Source: Adiantum capillus-veneris (Eukaryota > Streptophyta > Polypodiopsida > Polypodiales > Pteridaceae). From it: DNA of 64,000 nucleotides. The translations under genes were made by a program, and so were the position numbers. The stretch covers positions 73,646,884 to 73,710,883 of the forward strand of contig CM043944.1 of assembly GCA_014529385.2 (NCBI GenBank), given 5' to 3'. This document shows positions 38,761 through 49,640 of the stretch, in pieces (position 1 is the stretch's first letter; the number at the start of each line of letters is the position of its first letter). Under the pieces are notes generated by a model. That model was not told where the DNA came from. It worked only from the letters and a program-made list of their open reading frames with translations, and made no database searches.

Positions 38761-39060
38761 TGACATCCCGTGTTTTGTAAATTTGTACATATGGACATGG
38801 CACCCGATTTTAAAAGTGTGTATGGGATTTTTAGCTTACTTTAGCAAGCACATGTATATCTGTACTTTGAAAGGATTTTGCTCATGCTATGTGCTATGGT
38901 CCTTTGGGTGGGCGTGTGCTTGTAAATTATCAAGGGAGCATAGGTCTTTTGGTTGGGTTTTACTAAGAGTTGTCTTAATATACTTTTGGGTGCTGAGGTT
39001 GATTTTGAATGCACTTGGGCTATAAAGCTATAGAGGTGTCCCCCTTTTTCTTCTGCCCAA
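38761..39060 (+). repeat. LTR of element F (left copy)
   Basis: Starts TGACATCCCG, then TTTGTAAATTTGTACATATG; the right copy starts at 47001. Similarity is strong for 110 bp and then fades. The sequence before each start (GTTGGGGGAATTC, GTTGGGCGCATTT) is also alike. The end is not defined; I see no standard primer site. Confidence 0.6.
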
Positions 39061-39109
39061 CAACGTTTTTGTGCCTGCCACTGAGGGAGTCACTTGAAGT
39101 GACCTTCAA

Positions 39110-39776
39110 TTTACAACTTTTATGGCTATGATGACAGAGTTTCCAAGGTTCTATGATCACGTAGGTGAAAGGCCAAAGGGTGGAATGGCATGTGGTTCTC
39201 CTCCCAACCTCCCTACTTATAGCCCTTGGCCCTTGCAAGTAGGTTCCCTTAACTCATGCCTGGCCCTCGGCTCCTAGCCGTACTGAGCCATTCAATCCCT
39301 GGCCCTTGGCCTGCTGCCCGGTCCTACCATTGGCCTGACATTACTCCCCCTTGGAGAAACATTTTCGTCGTCAAAAACACAAGTGATGGTATCTTCATAA
39401 GAACACTAATGTTTTACATTGTGGCATCCCTCATGGATCCAACGGTTTGTTAGAGCAGAACCCGGTTCAGTATGAGGTTCATTGAAATCAAGAATAACAT
39501 CTTGATTTTCCACATTGTTGTCCCTGTGCAACCGAGCTCCACAGTGTAGGATTTTATGCCGGTCGACCCGTCACCTTCCCGCCTCAAGTGGCTCTGCACA
39601 CGGATCCCTTCGTCGTCATCCCCGCCTGGCAAGAGGTCTTGCACACATGGTGTGCCTCGTCCTTAACCTTAAACACCACGGCTTGCATGATCATGCAAAA
39701 CCATGCACGACTTGCTCCCAAAAATGAGGGAGAGAGAGCAGACTCCGGAGAGAGGGAGGCCATGCCTCATGCTGCA

Positions 39777-39814
<38 letters not shown>

Positions 39815-40330
39815 CTTCCCTCTCCTCCATAACTCTCCCCTCCCCTGAGCTTTGATACCAGTGAAAGGCCAAAGGGTGGACTGGCATGTGGTTCTCCTCC
39901 CAACCTCCCTACTTATAGCCCTTGGCCCTTGCAAGTAGGTCCCCTTAACTCATGCCTGGCCCTCGGCTCCTAGCCATACTGAGCCATTTAGTCCTTGGCC
40001 CTTGGCCTGCTGCACGGTCCTACCATTTTCCAGACAGTAGGTGAGGATGCTCATGCATTCATTGAAAAGATGGAGTTTTCTTATTTGATTGCAATTAAGG
40101 AAGATCCAATGCTTATGCTGAAGATTTTGTCTTTTGCTTGAAAGAGGATGCAATGACATAGTATGATGAATATGAGTCTTGCTTGAAGTCATCTAAAACT
40201 CCACAAATGATGACTTATCATGTAGTGAAGAAGTATTTTTTTGAGAAGTATAAGAAGGTAGAGAACCCAACCAATGTATGCACTCCATTGAAGGGCTTGT
40301 GCAAGGTGATAACCAGAGTGTGATACTTGT
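39110..40330 (+). pseudogene. Element F gag, split by a TRIM
   Basis: Reads MAMMTEFPRFYDHV up to 39165, then after the TRIM EDAHAFIEKMEFSYLIAIKE, DPMLMLKIL and, one shift later, EDAMTWYDEYESC: the retrotransposon gag domain. Excising 39166-40036 plus one GTAGG restores the frame. No pol genes follow. Confidence 0.75.
39166..40036 (-). mobile_element. TRIM (miniature LTR retrotransposon), 871 bp
   Basis: LTRs 39166-39340 and 39862-40036, 175 bp each, TGAAAGGCC...GACA, nearly identical. Target-site duplication GTAGG at 39161-39165 and 40037-40041. Minus-strand primer site TGGTATCAAAGC (39849-39860) abuts the right LTR. Polypurine tract CCAAGGGGGAGTAA (minus) abuts the left LTR. The 521-bp interior has no coding capacity and includes a GA tract (39778-39811). 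The polypurine-tract neighbourhood resembles that of element E, its likely source of enzymes. Confidence 0.95.
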
Positions 40331-40345
40331 GCTTGTGATACAAAT

Positions 40346-40884
40346 GTGGTTGTTGTGAGTTCTTGTCTTATAGATAAGGTAGTCAAGGATCACATGATGG
40401 AGGTCAAGGATGATAAAAATGAACAAGAGGGTGATGCGTATGACAAGGTCTCTCAAGTATACAATTTTGGTGATTTTATGCAAAAGGGTGATGAAGCAAC
40501 TAGCTATACTACTTGTGTTGTTGATGAAGAGCTTGCCAATGAGAAACCTTATGAAGTGTATAATGACGTGGGTAGCCATTACTTGATTCATGAAGAGAAT
40601 GTTAAGGTTTTAGAGGATAGAAAAATGATGGAGATGCTCTTTATATGACTCATGTGAATATGGTTGATCCTCTTACTAAGGAGCCTGAGTTATGTATGAA
40701 AGGTGGCTTACCTATCAAGCATTGTGTGGTTGAATTAGTAGATGGACGCTTAGTGAAGAGTGGGAATAATGGGATGGATATGCATGAGGATATGAAAATG
40801 GTTGAGTTAAAAGTTGAAAACCTTTTGGATGAGATGTCAAAGGCTTCTTTGCATGCTATAGTAATGAAAGGATGTCTCTGGTGA
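40346..40884 (+). other. Two consecutive open frames in element F interior
   Basis: 100 codons (40346-40648) overlapping 79 codons (40645-40884) by 4 bp in another frame; joined by a one-base shift they read as one acidic protein (EDRKMMEMLF, then MVDPLTKEPELCMKGGLPIK). I recognise no domain. The position after gag and the uninterrupted length make it worth noting as a possible F-specific product. Confidence 0.4.
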
Positions 40885-41184
40885 GTGTACTTTATCGATA
40901 AAGAGGATTTGGGTGTTACCTATGGTTTATACTTTGATATTGGGAGTGGGAGAATTAATATGTCTGGTGTTTCTTCATGTGTTTTGAAAGGGTGGTGGTA
41001 ATGCGTGTGCTAGTCTCAACCAACCGTGCTATCTTATAGCCTCCCCCTAGCGTACACATTGTCCGGCTATGCTGGTGGCGTTGCCCATAGGACCCATGTC
41101 CTTACATTACCCCCCCCTTGGAGAATCATTTTTGTCCTCAAAAATGAGCGTAGGAAAACGTTTCTTAAGTGCGGAGACATTCTC

Positions 41185-41600
41185 TCATGTAGAACCTTCT
41201 TCAGGTCTATCTAGCCATTTTACCAACACCTGTCGTCTGACATGATGTCTGGTGCGAAGCTCATGAGAATCCAAAATCTTTTCGGGCTCATGAGGAATGC
41301 TTGGCGATTCGATAAGGTCAACTAACACACCTGTGTCAATGACATTATCATTCTGTCCTAGCTGTTTTTGTATACGGCTAACATGAAAAACAGAATGAAC
41401 TCGTGAGTGCTCTGGGAGAGCTAACTTATAGGCCACTTGACCTATATGTTTGAGAATGGTAAACGGTCCACAATAGCGTGGTGAAAGTTTAGCAACTTTT
41501 CCCGTCTTCAGACTTTCTAAATGCTCCGGAACTTTGAGGAAAATCTTGTCTCCTTCTTCGAAAGTAGCAAGACGACGATGCTCATCTACGTACTTCTTTT
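41185..41600 (-). pseudogene. Element E integrase tail with chromodomain
   Basis: VHSVFHVSRIQKQLGQ (GPY/F end) then PEKILDSHELRTRHHVRRQV, LVKWLDRPEEGSTW, a chromodomain-like segment. Interrupted upstream near 41600. Confidence 0.78.
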
Positions 41601-41637
41601 ATCGATCTCGAGTTTGCTTAACATTCTGTCGAGCAAC

Positions 41638-42430
41638 TCAAAGCATGTCAAAATGGTCTTGAAGAAAATCCTTCGCTTGCTGTATCTTCTCCTTAGCCAA
41701 CCCCACCATAACGGGTGATCTAGGTTGAAATCCATATAAAAGCATAATTGGACTAAACCCTGTAGTCACATGCTTTGAACTATTGTAAGAAAATTCCAAT
41801 ATAGGTAAGTAGTCTTCCCAATTAGTTTGCTTCTTGCTAACGTATGCTCGTAGCATATCCTCTAGCACTTGATTAACTCTTTCTATTTGACCATCCGTTT
41901 CTGGATGATCAACCGTACTTAGATTAAGTTTAGTTTCCAACTTTTGGAACACAGCTCTCAAGAAGTGATTATCAAACTTTCGATCTCTGTCACTAATGAT
42001 ACTAGCTGAAAGACCGTAGAGTTTATATATATGCTCTATAAATAGCCGTGCTAATTTCGGTGTCTTAACCGTAGTCTTAGTGGGAATGAATCGACCCATC
42101 TTTGTGAGACGGTCTACAATTACCCAAATGGCATCATGGCCACGATTTGTAGTAGGTAGTCCTACTACAAAACCCATAGAGATACTCTCCTACTTACCTT
42201 ATGGAATCTCTAAAGGATGTAAAAGGCCACCTACCTTGAGGCGCTTTGCCTTATTAACTTGGCACCGTTGGCAGTTTAGTACGTACTCTTGAACATCATG
42301 ATGTAAGCCCGGCCAATGAAATTGCCATCGAACTAAGGCATACATCTTACGATTACCTGGATGACCAGCACTTGGACAATTGTGACACTCAAATAAGATT
42401 TGGTGCCTAGTGTCTGAGTCCTTTGGCACA
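41638..42430 (-). pseudogene. Element E integrase
   Basis: Zinc region CHNCPSAGHPGNRKM...CQRCQ (42199-42429). Core in 41638-42177 (179 codons): the first catalytic Asp is replaced (SMGFVVGLP; family SMDF), while ISDRDRKF and ETDGQIERVNQ remain. One in-frame stop/shift separates zinc and core regions. Confidence 0.85.
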
Positions 42431-42599
42431 CATACTCTACCTTTGTGGAGTAAGTAGCCATCATCAATAGAAAAATTCTTCCATTGCTTAAGCTCTTTCT
42501 GAGTAGGGGTGGAGCTTTGTGTGTTGGAGTTTCTATTTGCGCGTGCAGAGACATGTTGATCTGGTTAATAAGAGACATGTGAGTGTGAGGGATCCCTTT

Positions 42600-44060
42600 T
42601 CAAAATAGCATTGCACACTATGATTGATCTTGTGCACACTTGCCACGTAATGACTCTAAAAATCCACTCTTTATTTCCGTGAAAGCAAGTGAATTAATCT
42701 CAGGCATCCGACTTAGTGCATCCGCTACTACATTATATCGCCCCTTGCAACATCGTAGCTTATGATCATAATCTTGAACGATTTCGGCCCATCTAGCTTT
42801 ACGGCCCTTCAAGTCCGTTTGAGTAGTAAACCATTTGATACTCTCATGGTCAAAAACTACTTTAAACTCGGCACCATATAAATAGTTTCACCACTTTCGT
42901 AAAGCGTGAATTATGGCATAGGCCTCTCTCTCATAGACATAATAATTCTGTTGAGCTCTATCTAACTTTTTACTTCCCTCCTGGAGAAGTACCGCACCAA
43001 TGGCTTTATCACTAACATCAGTCTCTACCACAAACGGCTTACGTGGGTCGACGATTGCTAGGAAGGGAGCAGTGGCTATAGCTACCTTGAGCTGTTCGAA
43101 ACTGCGTTTTTGGGCATCTTCTCAAGGGAAGGTCTTACCTTAACTTTAAGTTGATCCGTCATAGGAACAATGATTTTGGCATAGTCACGGATATACTGTC
43201 GATAAAATCCAGCCATGCCTAAAAATATTTGAAGCTCCTCAACCGTGTTGGGATGTGGCCATCGAAGAATGGCAGTGACCTTTTCAGTGTCCATCTTGAT
43301 GCCATAATCAGAGATCACATGACCAAGGTAATGTATCTCTGTTTTAAAGAAATCGCACTTGCTTTGCGTAGCATACAACCCGTGAGCTCGTAGCTGTTCG
43401 AACACTAATCGTAAGTGTTCTATGTGTTCATCTTCAGTCTTACTGTAAATTAGAATGTCATCAAGGAAAACCACAACAAATTTTCCAAGATAGGGACGTA
43501 GACACTATCCATGAGTGTCATAAATGTAGTTGGAGCATTGGTTAGACCAAAAGTCATAACCAAAAATTTAGCTGTTCGAACACTAATCGTAAGTGTTCTA
43601 TGTGTTCATCTTCAGTCTTACTGTAAATTAGAATGTCATCAAGGAAAACCACAACAAATTTTCCAAGATAGGGACGTAGACACTATCCATGAGTGTCATA
43701 AATGTAGTTGGAGCATTGGTTAGACCAAAAGGCATAACCAAAAATTCAAAATGCCCAAACGTGTTCTAAAGGTAGTTTTGGAGATATCTTTGTAGTAGGA
43801 TACGCACCTGGTGGTATCTTGAACAAAGATCCACCTTTGTATAGTATCTTGCCCTGTGGAGTTGATCAAACAACTCATCCTCTTTGAGGTAGAGGATACT
43901 TGTTCTTGATGGTTATCACATTTAATTCGCGATAATCTACGCACATGCGCATAGTACCATCTTTCTTTTTTACCAATAGAATTGGTGATGCCCAAGGCAA
44001 AGTGCTAGGTCTAATGAAACCACACGCGATGTAGTCAGGCAACTAACTCTCAACCTCATT
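42600..44060 (-). pseudogene. Element E reverse transcriptase and RNase H
   Basis: [41 protein letters not shown] (43900-44010), [19 protein letters not shown] (catalytic F-L-D-D), LGHVISDYGIKMD, LGMAGFYRQYIRDYAK. RNase H: GRYNVVADALSRMPE near 42700-42750. A 178-bp tandem duplication (43391-43746) repeats the FLDD box and breaks the frame. Confidence 0.87.
43391..43746. repeat. 178-bp tandem duplication in element E RT
   Basis: TAGCTGTTCGAACACTAATC at 43391 and 43569; the units are nearly identical over their length. 178 is not a multiple of three. Near-identity implies a recent event or an assembly artefact. Confidence 0.95.
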
Positions 44061-44956
44061 GCTTCTTTAGCACTCGGATAAGGTGGTTTACTCACCGGTT
44101 TAGTGCCTGTCAAGACATCTATGCCATGCTGCACATCACGTGTAGGGGATAAACCTGTTGGTAAATCACTTGAGAACACATCACTATACTCCGTGACTAA
44201 GTGAGTTAGCTTTTGCCGTGCAAAAGAAGAAAATAAACTAGAGTTATGCTGGGATGGAGAATCTTCTAATTCCTGTAATGTTTGTTTTACAACAGTTGCA
44301 CATTGCTCTATAGAATTAAAATTGAGAGCACTTTGCTCGTTAGATTTGTTAACACTTTGTTTATCAATAGAATTCATTGCACTTTGCATACCATTACTAG
44401 AATTCACCGCACTTTGCTCTTGAGAATTCACAAGACTTGGAGACAAGCAGTAACACAAAAAGACTTCATCTATTAAATCTACTTTCTGCAAAATAGAAAG
44501 CTCAGCTGTACATATAAGAGGTGCATATGGTATATTTTTCTCACCAAGCAAAAGCACATGTTTACCATTGGCCATAAAGGATAAGGAGTTGTGTTCATAA
44601 CTAGTGTGCAATGTGTTTCCTGAACCATGCAACCACTCCCATCCTAAAAATACATCAGCACGGTCCATGTTCATAACTTGGAAGTCAAGGATCATCGTAT
44701 TATCTTGAACAATAAGCTCAACCCCTTGAACTACTGTCTCCCATACTTATTTATCGTTCCCAGACATCTGCTCCACCACATACTTGTGAGAGCAGGGAGT
44801 CTGTGTAAGCTTCAATGTCTTGACTAGCTTATAGTTCAAGAAGTTATGAGTTGCACCATCATCCTCTAAAATATGAACACATTGTTCGTTAATAGTGCCA
44901 TGCATGCGAATCAAATCATGGGGGCCAAATGTGGGCTGCCACATTGAAGCAGGCAC
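44061..44956 (-). pseudogene. Element E protease and linker to RT
   Basis: 44747-44956: CVHILEDDGATHNFLN, the retroviral-type aspartic protease site (usual D-S/T-G; here D-D-G). 44061-44695: MNMDRADVFLGWEWLHGSG is the flap-side LGxxWL block, followed by an Asn/Ser/Gln-rich linker and YSDVFSSDLPTGLSPTRDVQ at the start of the RT region. A stop divides the two parts. Confidence 0.8.
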
Positions 44957-45067
44957 ACAACACTTGTGTTTTTATTTCATATGAAAAACCTCTACAACAC
45001 AATATTTAGGAGATGAATCTAATGTGAGGTGTTGCACCGTGTGCATGGCCTTTTCTTTGCCTTGCAA

Positions 45068-45965
45068 AAGAGCACAATCTTTCTTGTTATGTTGGTCCGA
45101 AAGACATCTAAAACACAAATTGTGTTTCTTCGCACGCTCAAAATTGGCAGTGTTGAGAGACCCACATGGAGTATCTCATGAGTGATTAGGCATTGCTCTT
45201 AGCAAAATTATTCTTAGTGTAGGGAGCATTTCCTTTCCTCTATTGGTCATCATCATATCTTTGGGCATGACTGATGGCTTCTTCCAAAGTTTTTGGATGT
45301 TGGGTCTTGACATGAGACGATAGTCTTTGTCAAATCCCCTATTAAAACCTCGTATCTTTTGGAATTCATCTAGACCTTCTAGTTTTAATATGATTTCCAG
45401 ATACTTTGAAAGGTACAGTGTGAGAGAGAGGCCAGACATAGGGCATGCATCCCATGCTAACCAATTCTTATCTTCTTCATTGGAGTCCAAAAATTCTTTG
45501 GAGAAAGAAGCTTGAAATGTAGCCCAAGACGGAAGACGGGCATCTATTGGAAATGTCATCCACCACTTATAGGCCTTGCCTTTAAGAGATAGACTTGTTT
45601 CCACAGCTGTCTTTATATCCGGGCTGTGTCTCAATCTATGAATATAACTCCATTTGTGTAAGAACCTATTGACCGCATCCTTGTTGCAATCACGCTCTTC
45701 CCCGTGAAACTCAGGGAATGGTGATATTCTTAAGTAATGCATTGCTACCTTCTGCATCTTCTACAGCACTTGTCTCTTGGACTCCTTGAGTCGTGCGAGC
45801 TTGGTTCCCTTGACCCATGCCACTTGTGTCTCCTTGAGTCGTCTGTGAATTCATAAATCTCACAAGTAACTTCGTAAGATTGGTAACATTTGCATTGAGT
45901 GCAAAGAGGTTGCTTTCAAGTATGCTTTGGTGATGTTCCAAAGTCTTGAAAGCAGCCATATTCAC
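45068..45965 (-). pseudogene. Element E gag
   Basis: 45176-45757: gag domain (ISPFPEFHGEERD, SLKGKAYKWWMTFP, FQASFSKEFLDSNEED). 45711-45965: N-terminal helix (LESNLFALNANVTNLTKLL). Zinc knuckle CFRCLSDQHNKKDC near 45068-45112. 45966-46466 is the 5' untranslated part, no motif. Confidence 0.83.
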
Positions 45966-46466
45966 AAGCCATGATATCCTAGATCATCGTCATCATGCAT
46001 ATTAGTGTCAGCCGCACCCGTGGTGCCATGATTTTGATCTACGTGCTCAAAATCAAACGTGTGTGTAGGTGGGATATCCTCACTGGCCATGGTAAATACA
46101 CACTAATGCACAGAGAGAAAAAAAAAATCAACTTGTACCTTGTGAACTTGAAGTCTTTGTGTTTTGTATGCTCTGCGATTTGCGTTGCATGCGAATCTCG
46201 CCTTGCAAAAATTGGAGCGCTTCACGTGTCATTCGTCTTGTAGGGACACTTTTCTTGATTCTTCACAAAAACCCGTCATTTTTGTGAAGGCTTTTGTTCA
46301 CTTTGAAGCTACCTCCTTGAGGAAAAAAGATTTTTTGGAGGAAAACTTGCTTTCCTCTAAGAAGTGAAAAGGAAGGGAGAAGCTACTTTCTTGAAGTTTG
46401 AAGCTTTCCCTTTCCTTCTAGTTTTCCTTTCAACACAAGTATGTTATCTTTCCTTGTTATACACAA

Positions 46467-46540
46467 CAAGGGTCAATAGCTTGATGGCAAAGTGTTGGCC
46501 TCTTACCCTCATTGGGTGGGTTCAACTCTCCTTTGTGCAA
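46467..46540 (+). other. tRNA-like pol III promoter (possible SINE head)
   Basis: A-box-like TAGCTTGATGGC (46477-46488) and B-box-like GGTTCAACTCT (46519-46529), 31 bp apart, in a tRNA-like setting (GGTCAATAGC..., GTGTTGGCC). No intact tRNA fold, so a tRNA-derived SINE in E's leader is the more likely reading. Its 3' end is not defined. Confidence 0.45.
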
Positions 46541-47000
46541 AGGTTAAGCGGGCCTTCCTATCCGTGTAGCCAACGGAAGCCTTCGGAGCCTCAATGTCGT
46601 CGAGTTGCCGATCTAGTTTTCCTTGGTCTTGCGTTGTGGAGGGCATAGGTTGTCTCGATGTTTGTTCGCGCGCTTCGCACGAGAAACTATGCCTACCTTC
46701 TTTTTGCTGCACAACAAAGACGTCGCTATCTGTGGAACGTGGGAGAGAAGCAGCGCGTCGCACGCACATGCAACCTGCTTTTTGCCTCCTCCCAGAAATA
46801 GCTCAGATACCACCCAACCGTGCTATCTTATAGCCTCCCCCTAGCGTACATACTGTCCGACCGTGCTGGTGGCCTTGCCGAGAGGACCCATGTCCTTTCA
46901 TGTTTTGTTATTATGTTATATGGTCTTTTGATCCAAGTGGAAAAAATGTTTATGCTATTGCTGAGCATGAATGCTCTAGCAGGTTTGTTGGGCGCATTTT

Positions 47001-47120
47001 TGACACCCCGTTTTTTGTAAATTTGTACATATGGACGTGGCACCCGATGTAAAAAGTGTGTGTGGGATTTCTTTTTGTGGGATTTTTAGCTTACTTTAGC
47101 AAGCACATGTACATGCATGA
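47001..47120 (+). repeat. LTR of element F (right copy, partial)
   Basis: TGACACCCCG start; TTTGTACATATGGACGTGGC and TTTAGCTTACTTTAGCAAGC match 38761-38870. Similarity ends near 47115. 47121-47510 is AT-rich with nothing recognised. Confidence 0.65.
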
Positions 47121-47510
47121 CAAGTTGCTAGTGTAGTGCCAGTTGTGGGGTTATTGTAAGTGCCTTTTAGTGAGTTTTTTAAGGTGAGACTTGTATATAA
47201 CTTAAACTCATGTACAAAAATAGAAAATTTCAGTCAAATGTCAAAAATTTGTAGGTTTTTATTGTTGTGCTTCCTTGATGCTTTTGGATGCAATTTTTTG
47301 CCCTCGCCTTGCCTTCTCTGCTTGTAGTCGTACTGGGACAACTCTCTGTTTGTGTCAATTTTACACATAACGGCGTGTGGAATCAATTTTGATCATCTTC
47401 AAATTTCTTGCCATTCATTTCTCAAGATTTATTCCATGCTTTAAAGTGACCCAATTGGAGTTATGCAGTTTAAGTTACGACTAGTTCTCTACATAGTTAT
47501 GGCTATGGCA

Positions 47511-49640
47511 GCCTAGTGGCAAATCTCTCTATCTTCCTTTGGACGACAAACTTTGGGGGGGCACAGACACCGACACACACACACACCTGAAAACGCACTC
47601 ACACAAGCAGAGAAGAGAAGGGGAAGGGGGAATGACGCCAAGAGATAGCAATGAATGGTCTTCTTGCATATACAACCATGTACAATCAATCTGCACTCCT
47701 GCCGGCACAAACCTCGACATAAAAACAATGGCCCAAAAGCCTACACAGGCAAAAAACTATTTTGGCCAAAAGCATAATAGCCAGAGAATAATGGCCAAAG
47801 AGCCCCCAAAAAATTAACGTGTACATCTTTTTATAGGGGTGTCTAGGAGACGCAAAAAAGAAAAAAATGAGAGCTCCTTTAGCTCGTTCAGTCCACTTCC
47901 AGCTTCTTTTAGAATTGTCTTTGCATTTCTAGCACTTGGCATGCTTCCTTTTTGGCAACTCTTGCATGGTGCACACTTCTTGTCCGCCCGACTCCTCTGC
48001 CCAGCTTGGCCCTTGCACTATCCGGCCTCTTTCTCTCTCTCACTTAAGTGGCCTTGTGGCGGGATATGCCCCTTGGCCGGCTTTGAACTTCCTCGAACTG
48101 GCTCTCTCACTCCCCTGCTGTCTGCCGCGCGGGACCCCATCCCTATGTGAGCACTAGCGACATCGCTTAGTGGTGGGGGCCTTTTGCCTTCAAAAGTTTT
48201 GGCCCATGTGGGCACGGGAACCAACCCTTGCGGGTGCAATGACACGTTGGCACCTCGCTTCACGCTCAAACATGCTGGACCATCGCCCAGTGGGCACGCG
48301 CCTCTGGTGCCGCCCCTCTCTGCCAAAAACTCCTGCCACTGCCCCTGCAGGGCATCGTGCCACCACGGCACAGTGCCCAACAGGCCGCCATCGCCATTCA
48401 ACAAGAGAGCTATCTCTCTCGTCACCACAAAAGACAAGGGGACACGCCCCAACCCATATACTCTGGAGTCCGAGCCCGGGTCCACGCATGTGGGACATAC
48501 TCTCGACACTACCCGCAAGCAAACCACCGCCTACAAATGACCATACACACACATGCTTTGCAATGCATCAAACAGACGTGATCACTCCGCTTTGCTCAAT
48601 TCACAGCTTGCCACAACCAAACAGTCTCTCTCTATGTCCCTTTGCACGACAACCTTCGGGGGGGCACACACACCGACACACGACCGGAAACGCACACACA
48701 CAAGCAGAGAGCAGAAGGGGGAATGATGCCAAGAGACAACAATGAATGGTCTTCTTGCATATAAAACCATGTACAATCAATCTGCACTCATGCCGCCACA
48801 AACCTCGGTAGAAAAACAATGGCCCAAAAGCCTACACAAGCAAAAAACTAGCTTGGCCAAAAGCATAATGGCCATAGCATAATGGCCAAAGAGCCCCCAA
48901 AAAATTAACGTGTACATCTTTTTATAGGGGTGTCTAGGAGACCTAAAAAAGAAAAAAATATGAGAGCTCCTTTAGCTCGTTCAGTCCACTTCCAGCTTCA
49001 TTTAGAATTGTCTTTGCATTGCTAGCACTTGGCATGCTTCCTTTTTGGCAACTCTTGCATGGTACACACTTCTTGTCTGCCCGACTCGGCCGCCCAGGTT
49101 GGCCCTTGCATTATCCGACCTCTTTCTCTCTCTCATTTCAGTGGCCTTTTGGAGGGATAGGCCCCTTGGCTAGCTTTGAACTTCCTCGAACTGGCTCTCT
49201 CACTCCCCTACTGTCTGCCGCGGGACCCCTCCCCTATGCGAGCACTAGCGACATCGCTAGTGGGGGGTCCTTTTGCCTTCAAAAGTTTTGGCCCATTTGG
49301 GTGCGAGAACCAACCCTTGCGGGTGTGATGACGGGTCAGCATTGCGCCTCACACTCAAACATGCAAGACCACCACCCAACGGGCGCATGCCTCTGGCGCC
49401 GCCCCTCTCCGCCAAAAACCCCCGTGCCGGCGCCTCTGCAGGGCATCGCGCCACCACTGCACAGTGCCTAGTGGACCGCCATCACCATTCAACAAGAGAG
49501 CTCTCTCTCTCTCTCTCTCTCGTCACCACACAAGACAAGGGGGACACGCCCCAGGCCATATACTCCGAAGTTTGAGCTCGGGTCCACCCATGTGGTACAT
49601 ACTGCTGCCACGTGGCGCCCCTAGGTGGGCCTTCAAACCT
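47511..49640. repeat. 1.1-kb tandem direct repeat (two copies)
   Basis: Copy 1 about 47511-48530, copy 2 about 48612-49640. Shared blocks in order: GGGGGGGCACA, TGAATGGTCTTCTTGCATAT, GTGTACATCTTTTTATAGGG, TTCCTTTTTGGCAACTCTTG, CTGGCTCTCTCACTCCCCT, AACCAACCCTTGCGGGTG. TTTTTATAGGGGTGTCTAGG could be a TATA region, so these may be two related LTRs. No coding motif. Confidence 0.85.

Larger units (their letters stand above)
41021..46900 (-). mobile_element. Element E, Ty3/gypsy chromovirus with 86-bp LTRs
   Basis: LTRs 41021-41106 and 46815-46900 (CAACCGTGCTATCTTATAGC... GACCCATGTCCTT-N-CA). Primer site TGGTATCTGAGC on minus (46801-46812). Polypurine tract CCAAGGGGGGGGTAA on minus (41107-41121). 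Order: gag, zinc knuckle, protease, RT, RNase H, integrase, chromodomain. Inserted in element F; I could not find matching 5-bp flanks, so an end may have been altered. Confidence 0.85.

Noticed and set aside
46467-46540. Functional tRNA gene
   Set aside because: A and B boxes are present but no acceptor-stem pairing or proper anticodon arm can be drawn; kept only as SINE-like.
47513-47728. Cysteine-rich small secreted peptide frames on minus at 47.5 and 48.6 kb
   Set aside because: Both are the same position of the 1.1-kb tandem repeat, over CA-repeat sequence, with frames that do not agree between copies.
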